From positions 1 to 7,473 of the forward strand of contig CBFGTV010000109.1 of NCBI GenBank assembly GCA_965652145.1: a stretch of 7,473 nt of DNA, in the 5' to 3' direction. The notes under the pieces are model-generated. The model was not told the origin of the DNA and made no database searches. It worked only from the letters and a program-made list of their open reading frames with translations. The translations under genes and the position numbers were made by a program. Below are positions 1-6,498 of the stretch, piece by piece; the first letter of the stretch is position 1; every line of letters starts with the position of its first letter. This DNA comes from CBFGTV01 sp965652145. Its GTDB lineage: Bacteria > Bacillota > Clostridia > Peptostreptococcales > Natronincolaceae.

Positions 1-209
1 ACTTCCTTTCAGATATAAATATTATATCCTACTTTTCGTGTCCATGCTTTTATACAAACACCACGTTTATTTTATAGTACTACTGTGTATAGCAGATCAA
101 ATATACTTTACTACGACAAATTTTGTTAAAAATATTTAGAAAAAAAAGTGTTTCTTATATTACATTCTATATATTTTCTTAATCTGTATTTTACTAAATT
201 TAGTTATAG
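1..209. other. AT-rich stretch with no gene seen
   Basis: This is the downstream flank of the minus-strand LytTR gene. The longest plus-strand frame I could read is a 31-codon ATG frame starting near 43; it lacks a Shine-Dalgarno sequence and resembles nothing I know. No convincing GC-rich hairpin with a T-run was found, so the terminator of the LytTR gene is not identified. Confidence 0.5.
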
Positions 210-893
210 TTATATAATCAAATTTTTATTCAATTTCTCAAATTTATATCTACTCATGTAGGCAGTTTTGTCTGTATTATGAAATTCGATAACATAAGAT
301 CTATTAACAAATTCAGTTATTCTTTTAATATGATCAAGGTTTATTATAAAAGATTGATGTACTCTGTAGAAATTATCAAACAATTGGTTTTCTAATTGTT
401 TTAAAGTTTTGCACATTGTATATTCCGCTTGGGTTGTATGAACCATTATTTTTCTTCCATTTTTTTCAAAATATATAATTTCTTTAAGCGGTAATATTAT
501 TGTAGAATTACTATTATCTTTAACCGAAATCAAATATGTTAAATCAAGTCTATCGCTATAATTTCTTATCTCTATCCTCTCTTTGAATTTGAATAGATAA
601 TTGTATATTTCAATTAGAGAATATTCTATATTATCTTCTATAAGTGTAGTTATAAGTATACTTTGAACAAAATGATAGAGCTTGGATATAAGTTTTAATA
701 TTTCAAAATTATTTACTTGAATTGTACCAATATCAATTACAACAATATCAATCTTAACATGCTCCAATAAATCAATTACATCTTTTATCTTTGTTACCAT
801 ATACAGTTTAATTGTAAAGTGAGTTTCTTGGATATTTGTTTGTAATACTTTACCTTTATCTTCATCATTACTGTATATTATTATGTTATACAT
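210..893 (-). CDS. LytTR-family transcriptional regulator with receiver-like N-terminus
   Basis: The 227-residue protein is a probable cytoplasmic DNA-binding response regulator of the AgrA/LytR class. Residues about 130-227 form a LytTR domain: a beta strand with IILPLKEIIYFEKNGRK, then YTMCKTLKQLENQL, then the hallmark FYRVHQSFIINLDHIKRI (175-192). Residues 1-105 look like a shortened receiver domain: acidic D10/E11, a beta-3 strand ending in D54 (candidate phospho-acceptor), T82/T83, and K102 in NYLFKF, where receivers usually have YLxKP. The receiver is more divergent than the output domain, so phosphorylation is uncertain. The ATG start is fixed by AGGAGG six to seven bases upstream (near 899-905). 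LytTR regulators typically control quorum sensing, bacteriocin or surface genes, but no kinase, AgrD-like peptide or obvious target lies in the window, so its regulon is unknown. Confidence 0.88.
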   Translation of the reverse strand: MYNIIIYSNDEDKGKVLQTNIQETHFTIKLYMVTKIKDVIDLLEHVKIDIVVIDIGTIQVNNFEILKLISKLYHFVQSILITTLIEDNIEYSLIEIYNYLFKFKERIEIRNYSDRLDLTYLISVKDNSNSTIILPLKEIIYFEKNGRKIMVHTTQAEYTMCKTLKQLENQLFDNFYRVHQSFIINLDHIKRITEFVNRSYVIEFHNTDKTAYMSRYKFEKLNKNLII

Positions 894-952
894 TTAACTC
901 CTCCTAAGCTTTTAACCCAAAAATTCTTCAATGAAAAATATAAACAAAAATT

Positions 953-958
953 ATTATA
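953..958 (-). promoter_or_regulatory. Candidate -10 box for the LytTR gene
   Basis: A perfect TATAAT on the minus strand lies about 60 bp upstream of the LytTR start codon, preceded by TGCC (close to an extended -10). No good -35 box lies 17 bp upstream (the hexamer there is GACTAT), so the promoter may depend on an activator or on the extended -10. Confidence 0.4.
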
Positions 959-996
959 GGCATTCATATTTGAAAATAGTCTTTACTAATATCAGA

Positions 997-1024
997 TATT
1001 GTAATAAATTACAAAATTACAATA
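997..1024. repeat. Inverted/direct repeat, candidate operator upstream of the LytTR gene
   Basis: TATTGTAAT (997-1005) and ATTACAATA (1016-1024) are a perfect 9-bp inverted repeat with a 10-bp spacer. The spacer holds a third half-site, ATTACAA (1008-1014), so ATTACAA occurs as a direct repeat every 8 bp and as an inverted repeat. It sits about 40 bp upstream of the candidate -10 box, where an activator or autoregulator could bind. The spacing does not match the usual LytTR pair (9-bp repeats with a 12-13 bp gap), and the region is AT-rich, so chance is possible. Confidence 0.35.
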
Positions 1025-1174
1025 AAGTGAATTATTTGTATATTGTTATATTTTCTTCATATTTCTTGGAAATCCTTTTTATTATTGAAGTCAAAAAAGA
1101 ATAAATTAGCAAAATCTTTCTGTGGAATTCTCTAAAGTATAAGCAATTTGAGTAATTGTCTGCACTTCTCTTTA

Positions 1175-2350
1175 CTCCTTCTAGTACTTTGCGTCTATTA
1201 AACATTGTGATGGTGAATTATTATGAAAACCAAGAAATATAAGGTGTTCTTGAGTCAAGAGCAACGAAGTGAGCTTGAAGAAATCACAAAGCGTGGCAAA
1301 CACTCAGCTGAAACTATTAAACGTGCTAATATACTGTTAAATCTGGACGAAAACCATGGTGCTGTACAACAGCAGGATTAGATAGCCAGACTGCTTCATA
1401 CAACTACAGTAACTATCTACAATGCCAGCAAAAAATTGCTGAGGAAGGACTTGAAGCTACTGTCTACCGTAAAGTCCGCCAAACTCCTCCTGTACGGCGT
1501 AAGGTTACAGGAGATATAGAAGCCAAAATCATAGCACTTGCCTGTTCTGAACCTCCTTAGGGAAGAACCAGATGGACCTTGCGTTTACTTGAGGAAAAGG
1601 TTGTTGAGCTGCAAATAGCCGATTCCATATCAGATAATACAATTGGACGTCTGTTAAAAAACATCACTTAAACCTAACCTAAAAAAAGTGCTGGTGTATT
1701 CCTCCTAAACAAAATGCAGCCTTTGTTGCAAACATGGAAGATGTGCTGGAGGTATATCGTCGACCCTATGATGAATCCTGCCCTGTTATTTGTATGGATG
1801 AAAAACCTTATCAATTATTGGGTGAAAACAAGGAGTCAATTCCAATGAAATCTGGTAATGTGAAGCTGGAATATATCCGTCATGGTACATGCAGCATATT
1901 TATATTTACCGAGCCACTCAAAGAATGGCGGACCGTTTCTGTATTGGAACGCCGGACCAAGAAAGACTGGGCAAGGCAGATTGCAGAACTATTGGAAGTT
2001 CATTATCCTGATGTTCCTAAGATTTGCCTTGTAATGGATAACCTGAACATCCACTCCATTGCATCTCTATATGAGACTTTCCCCCCAGTTAAAGCTAGCG
2101 AACTGCCAGAACGACTTGAAATTCACTATACACCCAAACACGGAAGTTGGCTGAATATCGCAGAAATTCAGCTTAGTGTAATGACAGCACAGTGTTTAGA
2201 CCGTCGAATACCTGATATGACTAGTTTGTCTGAGGAACTTACAGCCTGGAAAATTGTCCGAAATGAAGCCTCCAAAGATGTAAAGTGGCAGTTTACTAAT
2301 TTGTTCCACTACACTTTTTAGCATAACACTATCGTGTATATTTCCAGGAG
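1175..2350 (+). mobile_element. Decayed IS630-family insertion sequence
   Basis: The element spans about 1.18 kb, normal for IS630. The proposed ends are CTCCT (1175-1179) and AGGAG (2346-2350), each flanked by TA (1173-1174 and 2351-2352); TA is the target duplicated by the IS630/Tc1/mariner superfamily. The flank-plus-end match TTACTCCT/AGGAGTAA is 8 bp, but inner terminal-repeat similarity is weak, consistent with decay or with slightly wrong ends. The element carries the transposase pseudogene at 1223-2321. Its right end abuts the IS1182-like relic at 2354, so it probably landed in already mobile DNA. Confidence 0.6.
1223..2321 (+). pseudogene. IS630-family transposase pseudogene
   Basis: This is a degraded RNase-H-fold (DDE) transposase that would have cut and joined the IS ends. 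The ATG at 1223 starts MKTKKYKVFLSQEQRSELEE and a helix-turn-helix region (IARLLHTTTVTIYN). The frame is broken by TAG at 1379-1381, a frameshift near 1424-1426, TAG at 1558-1560, a frameshift in the A-run near 1655-1661, and TAA at 1680-1682. The last 195 codons (1734-2321) stay open and keep the catalytic core: VICMDEKPYQL (first Asp), CLVMDNLNIHS (second Asp) and PKHGSWLNIAEIQLS (Glu). ATG 1734 is internal to the family alignment and has no ribosome binding site, so the open part is not an independent gene. The C-terminus ends VKWQFTNLFHYTF, where relatives continue TTEDARIKL, so the tail is also altered. It cannot make active transposase as it stands. Confidence 0.9.
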
Positions 2351-2353
2351 TAA

Positions 2354-3094
2354 CCTCTAGCCCTAGAACAAACTCTCATCACAAGCAGTATGGCATGAAT
2401 ATGCAAAACATCTTTATTTCTCACTTTTAAAGAACATACCTGCCTCAGAATCAGTTTTACTAACTGTTACTTCTACTGTATCTATTTTCTCTTTTTTTAG
2501 AGGAGCTTTACCGAGATTAGCTCTTTCAATGTTAATCTCAGCTTCTAAATCTTTTTGATAAAACTTAGCAGCAGATTCAATTAGAACTTTATCAAACTTG
2601 TTCTTATTGGCATTAGCTTTAATATGAGTTGAGTTTAGAAATTAAGCCTCGCTATTTACCAAGCCTTGATTTAAACACATTTGCAATATTTACTCAAACA
2701 AAACCTTAAACAATTGATTTTCACCAAAGTACCAACGTAGTTTTTAATATATGTAGTGAAATGAGGAATTATCTCATCCAGGCCATAGCCTAAATACCAC
2801 CTATGTACATTATTTAACATTAATCTCATTTAAAGTTTTTCATAGAGTAGGGTATACCAAATATCTTTTTAATTAGAGCAATTTTTCACTAATATAACAA
2901 GGTCTATACTAGGTTTTACGTTTATTTTAACAGTAAGAATCTTTAACTTTATCATAAACAAAGTCTAAATTTAAATATTTATCAAGTTTTCTAACCATAT
3001 GATCCTTTTGCACAAGATTCTCAAGAACAGCAAGTTTAATTTCATTACTTTTATCTATTTCACGAATTGTCATTACTAAGTATATATTCGCCAT
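2354..3094 (-). pseudogene. IS1182-like transposase, N-terminal relic
   Basis: Read on the minus strand, this is the N-terminal half of an IS1182-type (IS4/IS5-superfamily) transposase. Recognisable pieces in order are IREIDKSNEIKLAVLENLVQKDHMVRKLDKYLNLDF, split here as IREIDKSNEIKLAVLENL then VQKDHMVRKLDKYLNLDF; a degraded stretch that in another frame reads DEIIPHFTTYIKNYVGTF; then THIKANANKNKFDKV, EVTVSKTDSEAGMF and CFAYSCHTACDE. More than ten stops and local frameshifts interrupt it. The expected first catalytic Asp in DSTHIKAN is Asn here (NSTHIKAN). Possible starts are ATG 3094, with GAGG upstream, or ATG 3073 in the same frame. The similarity stops at the TA beside the IS630 end, and no C-terminal half is readable beyond 1174, so it was truncated or deleted. 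Confidence 0.75.
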
Positions 3095-3420
3095 AAGTCC
3101 TCAGAAGTGCATGAATGGTCCGCCTTACGCACTAGTGTTCTCAATTTGCTGGAGGCCATAGGGCTTACCCTTATTCAGTCGCCTGCCTGAATACCTATAG
3201 GATGTATCCATGAACCGATAGGATTGAGATTTCATCTCTGCCATCTTATTACCATATATAAACAATTGTGGCAATCATCCTATGCCCCTATTTCAGGTAA
3301 GGCGTATTATCTTCATTTCGCCTTCTATACTTGACGATTCTGCAATACTTCACTTTTGACTGCACTTGTAAGTCTTAACGATGCTTCTTCAGTTCTTTAC
3401 TTCGTTCAGCTTTATGGCAC
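3095..3420 (-). ncRNA. Candidate structured RNA, possibly a HEARO/IscB omega-RNA remnant
   Basis: The minus strand has closely packed hairpins and no credible protein frame. Seen are AAGGCG/CGCCTT with a 14-nt loop, ATAGGAT paired with ATCCTAT around an inner GAGAT/ATCTC hairpin, TATTCAG/CTGAATA with an 8-nt loop, GGG-UAAG-CCC, and AGTGC/GCACT. The block ends GAGGACTT directly before ATG 3094, whose first codons read MANIYLV. IscB/IsrB proteins of IS200/IS605-type elements commonly begin in this style (a short hydrophobic VYVL strand), and their omega-RNA (HEARO) lies immediately upstream and runs into the start codon. The rest of such a protein is absent; IS1182-like codons follow at once. 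The family assignment is inference. A group II intron fragment is an alternative, but no domain V is seen. The 5' boundary is uncertain. Confidence 0.35.
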
Positions 3421-3724
3421 ACACCTGACAACTTATGCTGCCTTTTATCCATGCGCTCAGTACCATAGCTACAGCACCCATGGGTGGTTTCTGATCTGCA
3501 CCTGTATGCCGACCACGGTAGGCCCACTTCCACCTCTTAAAAAGTAATGCTTGAAGAATTGATTCATTCCCCCTCTCGATATCCTCTAGCATTCAGGACA
3601 CACTATGTGCTAAACTTGATTGTAAATTTGGGACATACCTCCTTTTAGTTTTAGAACGGTCGGCAAACAATCAAATGGAGGTTTTTTGCTTGAAGATAAA
3701 GCTAATGTTACCCACTTGCATAGA
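3421..3724. other. Gene-less region, possibly a 5' extension of the structured RNA
   Basis: Several 60-70 codon frames cross on both strands here with no ribosome binding site or recognisable domain; I regard them as chance frames. Visible structure includes the perfect 12-bp palindrome CACCCATGGGTG (3475-3486). On the minus strand, GGCATAC pairs with GTGTGCC about 100 nt downstream as a possible closing stem. An AGGAGGT near 3640 on the minus strand is followed at once by ATG and only eight codons before a stop. The DNA is less AT-rich than its flanks, suggesting imported or RNA-coding origin. Confidence 0.4.
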
Positions 3725-3748
3725 AAGCTTTTTTTGTTTTAAAAGCTT
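3725..3748. repeat. 8-bp inverted repeat
   Basis: AAGCTTTT (3725-3732) and AAAAGCTT (3741-3748) are a perfect inverted repeat around an 8-nt T-rich spacer. It lies between the mobile-DNA region and the terminators behind mgtE. It could be a weak hairpin; no function is assigned. Confidence 0.35.
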
Positions 3749-3769
3749 GGCAATTCAAAATACACTAAA

Positions 3770-3806
3770 GTGTACAAAAAAGAAAAAGCCCTTAAAGGGA
3801 CTTTTT
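3770..3806 (-). terminator. Rho-independent terminator of mgtE
   Basis: On the minus strand the hairpin AAAAAG-TCCCT/AGGG-CTTTTT (3783-3806, one bulge) is followed by a T-rich tail continuing to about 3776. It is about 85 bp past the mgtE stop codon in the direction of mgtE transcription, with no gene between. Confidence 0.7.
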
Positions 3807-3817
3807 CATCAGTTTGA

Positions 3818-3841
3818 CCCCAATTTAAAAATTGGGGTTTT
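3818..3841 (+). terminator. Hairpin terminator facing the plus strand
   Basis: CCCCAATTT (3818-3826) and AAATTGGGG (3829-3837) form a perfect 9-bp inverted repeat followed on the plus strand by TTTT. It would stop transcripts from the mobile region before they run antisense into mgtE. On the minus strand the hairpin also forms, but no T-run follows. Confidence 0.6.
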
Positions 3842-3890
3842 ACAACAATCTGAAAAGATTAGATTTTTTTGTGAATATTAAGGCTTATTA

Positions 3891-5222
3891 CTATAAACCT
3901 AATAAAAGCGTAGCCACATTAAAGTAAACAATGAGTGCCAGGGCATCGACAATGGTAGTAATTAGGGGCCCGGCCATAATGGCAGGGTCCAGCTTGAGCT
4001 TTTTAGCCAGCATTGGCAGGGTACCGCCTACCACTTTGGCCATGACAATGGTTATACCCAGGGTGAAGGAAACGGTAATGGCAACATTGACACTATTCTT
4101 TAGCAATATCATTCTTCCGAAGTTAACCAATGCCAACACAATGCCCACCACCGAGCTAACCCTTAGCTCCTTCCAGAATACCTTTAAATAGTCATCTATG
4201 CCTACTTCTCCCAGGGCCATTCCCCGTATAATCAGAGTTGAGGATTGTGATCCTGCATTTCCTGCAGTATCCATCAGCATTGGTATGGAAGCTGCCAAAA
4301 TCACCACCGATTGAAGCACCTCTTCAAAACGGTTGATAATACTACCCGTAAAGGTGGCTGAAAGCATTAGAATCAAAAGCCAGACAATTCGTTTTCGAGC
4401 CAGTGAAAACACACCGGTCAAAAGATATTCCTCTTCGTTAGGCTCCATCGCAGCCATTTTTTGAAAGTCTTCTGTGGTTTCCTGATCAATAACATCAATA
4501 ATATCATCAATGGTTATAATTCCAACAAGGCGATGCTCTGTATCTACCACCGGCAGGGTAATTAAATCGTATTTTTTGAACAGGCTGGCCACTTCCTCCT
4601 GATCGGCCAGGGTGGTGGTATAGATTAAATCTTCATTCATAATATCTGATATTAAAAGATGATCTTCTAACAGCACCAGCTTTCTCAAGGAAACAATTCC
4701 TTCCAGCTTTCTGCTGGCATTAAGTACATAGCAGGTATAGATCGTTTCCTTGTCAACTCCGGTCTTCTTAATATGGGCCAGGGCCTCTTTAACGGTCATT
4801 TCCTTTTTCAAGTCAACATATTCAATGGTCATGAGGCTTCCAGCAGAATTTTCAGGGTAGTTCAGGAACTGATTAATCAGTTTCCGTTCCTCCTCCGTTG
4901 AAGCCTTTAAAATACGCTTGACTACATTGGCTGGCATTTCTTCTAAAAAGTCAATCATATCATCGAAGTACAGCTCTTCAATAATCTCGGTCAGCTTCGT
5001 TTCGTGAATGGCGCCAACAATATCCTTTCTTTGCTGTGTCGAAAGATAAGAGAAGACATCTGCCGCCTTATCCTTTGGTAATAGGCGAAACAAAATGATA
5101 CTGTGTTTTTTGTCCAGTTCATCAATTACCTCTGCAATATCAACGGCAATCATTTCTGCTAACTCACTACGTAGCAATGAAAACTTTTTTTCTTCAATTA
5201 AGTATTGGATTCTTTCATTCAT
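3891..5222 (-). CDS. mgtE: Magnesium transporter MgtE
   Basis: The 443-residue inner-membrane Mg2+ channel is close to the 450 residues usual for the family. Residues 1-130 are the helical N domain (acidic superhelix, including DFLEEMPANVVKRIL at 91-105). Residues about 131-255 are the paired CBS domains (GSLMTIEYVDL; DLITLPVVDTEHRLVGIITIDDI). The segment ETTEDFQKMAAME (248-260) resembles the connecting plug helix. Five membrane helices fill about 275-443. The signature PMLMDTAGNAGSQ is at 314-326, and LDPAIMAGPLITTIVDA ends in D426, the likely equivalent of the pore Asp that binds Mg2+ in the Thermus thermophilus structure. In the family, cytosolic Mg2+ on the N and CBS domains closes the pore. 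The ATG is supported by GGAGAGGTG at 5236-5228. It follows a 30-codon leader ORF by 15 nt and rodA by about 160 nt, so cotranscription is likely. Confidence 0.96.
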   Translation of the reverse strand: MNERIQYLIEEKKFSLLRSELAEMIAVDIAEVIDELDKKHSIILFRLLPKDKAADVFSYLSTQQRKDIVGAIHETKLTEIIEELYFDDMIDFLEEMPANVVKRILKASTEEERKLINQFLNYPENSAGSLMTIEYVDLKKEMTVKEALAHIKKTGVDKETIYTCYVLNASRKLEGIVSLRKLVLLEDHLLISDIMNEDLIYTTTLADQEEVASLFKKYDLITLPVVDTEHRLVGIITIDDIIDVIDQETTEDFQKMAAMEPNEEEYLLTGVFSLARKRIVWLLILMLSATFTGSIINRFEEVLQSVVILAASIPMLMDTAGNAGSQSSTLIIRGMALGEVGIDDYLKVFWKELRVSSVVGIVLALVNFGRMILLKNSVNVAITVSFTLGITIVMAKVVGGTLPMLAKKLKLDPAIMAGPLITTIVDALALIVYFNVATLLLGL

Positions 5223-5227
5223 TCTTT

Positions 5228-5285
5228 CACCTCTCCATTATGAAGAGAGGAGCTTCCTGGCTTGTAGTGAAAACTTCCTCTCTCC
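5228..5285 (-). promoter_or_regulatory. Two mutually exclusive hairpins controlling the mgtE ribosome binding site
   Basis: On the minus strand, GGAGAGAGGA (5285-5276) pairs with TCCTCTCTTC (5251-5242) in a 10-bp stem with one G-U pair. The same CCTCTC (5250-5245) can instead pair with GAGAGG (5235-5230), the mgtE Shine-Dalgarno sequence, in a 6-bp stem (7 with a G-U) with a 7-nt loop. The upstream arm lies within codons 16-19 of the leader ORF and the shared arm within codons 27-30, so ribosome position on the leader decides which stem can form. The pairings are visible in the sequence; the regulatory role is inferred. Confidence 0.5.
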
Positions 5286-5330
5286 TATTAATTTTTCCCG
5301 TTTTTGACTAGTATCCGGGCTGGGATCCAT
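5238..5330 (-). CDS. 30-residue leader peptide upstream of mgtE, MgtL-like
   Basis: ATG 5330 is preceded eight bases upstream by a perfect AGGAGG (5344-5339), the strongest ribosome binding site in this operon, so translation is likely. The peptide starts MDPSPDTSQKREK and ends RKLLSS before TAA at 5240-5238, fifteen bases before mgtE. Its acidic/proline head followed by basic residues resembles enterobacterial MgtL (MEPDPTPLPRR). In MgtL, such codons destabilise the translating ribosome when Mg2+ is low and switch on mgtA. No membrane segment or domain is present. I infer a cis-acting Mg2+-responsive leader; a free-standing small protein, or a chance frame with a good site, are the alternatives. 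The region between rodA and mgtE is too short for a full M-box riboswitch. Confidence 0.6.
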   Translation of the reverse strand: MDPSPDTSQKREKLIGERKFSLQARKLLSS

Positions 5331-5352
5331 TTCCACCACCTCCTTAAATTAG

Positions 5353-5376
5353 GTCTATTTTAAAAATCAGATAGAC
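5353..5376. repeat. Short inverted repeat between rodA and the mgtE leader ORF
   Basis: GTCTAT (5353-5358) and ATAGAC (5371-5376) are separated by 12 nt. The hairpin would form in the rodA-mgtE transcript just after the rodA stop. No T-run follows on the minus strand, so it is not a convincing terminator; it could only partly separate rodA from mgtE. Confidence 0.3.
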
Positions 5377-5382
5377 ATTTTT

Positions 5383-6498
5383 TTAGAAATTAATTTTATC
5401 ACGCCTCATATTGACATTCAATATAAAGCCTAAGGCAATCATATTAGAAAGCATAAAGGTGCCTCCATAGCTAATAAAGGGCAGGGGTTTTCCCGTGACC
5501 GGCATTAAGCCGATGGTCATGGCAATATTGGCAAAGATGTGGAAGGCCAGCATAAAGGTAAAACCCGTTACCAAAAGGGCCCCGTAATCATCCTTTGCAT
5601 CCCTTGCAATATTAATACAACGGGAGAGCATTAATATATAGCATATAATCAGTAAAGAGACTCCTATAAATCCTGTTTCCTCAGCAACAACCGAAAAAAT
5701 AAAATCAGTCTGCTTCTCCGGCAGGAATCCAAATTGAGTCTGGGTACCATTAAAAAGCCCCTTTCCTCGGATCATCCCGGAACCCACCGCCAGCTTAGAC
5801 TGAATAATCTGATACCCCTTATCGATTGGGTCCATTTCAGGATTCAAGAATACCCTTATACGATCCTTGTGATAATCCTTAAGAATTCCGGTAAACCATG
5901 CAATAGGCAATAAAATGATCCCTGCAACAGCCGTGGTCAGTATATATTTATAATTTAACCCTGCGGCAAAGAGCATCCCAAATATGAAAAATGCAAAGGC
6001 CATTGTGGTACCTAAATCTGGCTGTTTATAGATCAGCGCCATGGGCAATGCAGCATAGGCCAATATTTTAAATAATGTAGCAGGTTTGTTAATGTGCTCT
6101 TTATTTTCTACAATAATTCGAGCCATACAGACAATAATACCAATCTTGACAAAATCCGAAGGCTGAAATTGAAAGCCTCCTATTCTGATCCACCGGCTGG
6201 CGCCCCAGCTCTCTCCTCCGGCTCCAAATAGAATAACTGCCAGAAGCAGTGCATTACATAGGATGTAGATGGGTATATGAAAACGGGCAAAGGTATGGTA
6301 GTCAAAAAATAAGATCACACCAATGCAGATTAAACCCAGTACAATAGAAATTACCTGGGTCTTAATAAACCCCTCACTTCCCATTGACATGGTTGAAGTG
6401 GCACTGCCGATCATGATTACCCCAAAGGTACAGATAATTAAAACAATAATCAACAGCTTATAATCAATTTTTTTAATTAATCTACCGTCTATTTTCAC
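5383..6498 (-). CDS. rodA: Rod shape-determining protein RodA (SEDS glycosyltransferase)
   Basis: This SEDS-family membrane protein polymerises lipid II into glycan strands with a class B penicillin-binding protein in the elongation complex. I place the start at GTG 6498 (371 residues), because GGGGGG lies six bases upstream. The in-frame TTG seven codons earlier (6519) has no ribosome binding site. Counted from that TTG, the motifs are SRWIRIGGFQFQPSDF (108-123), KQPDLGTT (165-172), HKDRIRVFLNPEMDP (217-231), QFGFLPEKQTDFIFSVVAEE (262-281), and GLMPVTGKPLPFISYGG (337-353). D272 in TDFIF is the likely catalytic Asp. About ten membrane helices are apparent. GLMPVTGKPLPFISYGG followed by NMIALGFILN favours RodA over FtsW or SpoVE. 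The next genes downstream are the leader ORF and mgtE, probably in the same transcript; no class B penicillin-binding protein gene is in the window. Confidence 0.93.
   Translation of the reverse strand: MKIDGRLIKKIDYKLLIIVLIICTFGVIMIGSATSTMSMGSEGFIKTQVISIVLGLICIGVILFFDYHTFARFHIPIYILCNALLLAVILFGAGGESWGASRWIRIGGFQFQPSDFVKIGIIVCMARIIVENKEHINKPATLFKILAYAALPMALIYKQPDLGTTMAFAFFIFGMLFAAGLNYKYILTTAVAGIILLPIAWFTGILKDYHKDRIRVFLNPEMDPIDKGYQIIQSKLAVGSGMIRGKGLFNGTQTQFGFLPEKQTDFIFSVVAEETGFIGVSLLIICYILMLSRCINIARDAKDDYGALLVTGFTFMLAFHIFANIAMTIGLMPVTGKPLPFISYGGTFMLSNMIALGFILNVNMRRDKINF

Noticed and set aside
1379..1682. Programmed recoding (TAG read-through or -1 frameshifting, as in some IS elements) to restore the transposase
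   Set aside because: Three separate stops plus two frameshifts and an altered C-terminus fit decay far better than one regulated event.
1734..2321. 195-codon open frame as an independent transposase gene
   Set aside because: Its ATG is internal to the IS630 transposase alignment, lacks a ribosome binding site, and the HTH half upstream is broken; it is part of the pseudogene.
3356..3547. 63-codon plus-strand ORF (MTALVSLNDASS...)
   Set aside because: No ribosome binding site and no recognisable domain; it overlaps another frame on the opposite strand within the hairpin-rich block, so it is most likely a chance frame.
3389..3592. 67-codon minus-strand ORF (MLEDIERGNESIL...)
   Set aside because: No Shine-Dalgarno sequence at the ATG and no family recognised; it overlaps predicted RNA stems and the 12-bp palindrome.
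3095..3660. Group II intron fragment
   Set aside because: No domain V hairpin or reverse transcriptase remnant is seen; it remains only as an alternative for the structured block.
3675..3881. 68-codon plus-strand ORF rich in Lys and Phe
   Set aside because: It runs through an inverted repeat and two terminator hairpins; the composition reflects T- and A-runs rather than a protein.
3931..4191. 86-codon plus-strand ORF
   Set aside because: Antisense shadow of the membrane domain of mgtE.
5095..5307. 70-codon plus-strand ORF
   Set aside because: Antisense to the mgtE start and its leader ORF, both of which have ribosome binding sites on the other strand.
5223..5382. M-box (Mg2+) riboswitch upstream of mgtE
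   Set aside because: Only about 160 nt separate rodA and mgtE, and most of that is the leader ORF; the expected long conserved fold is not visible.
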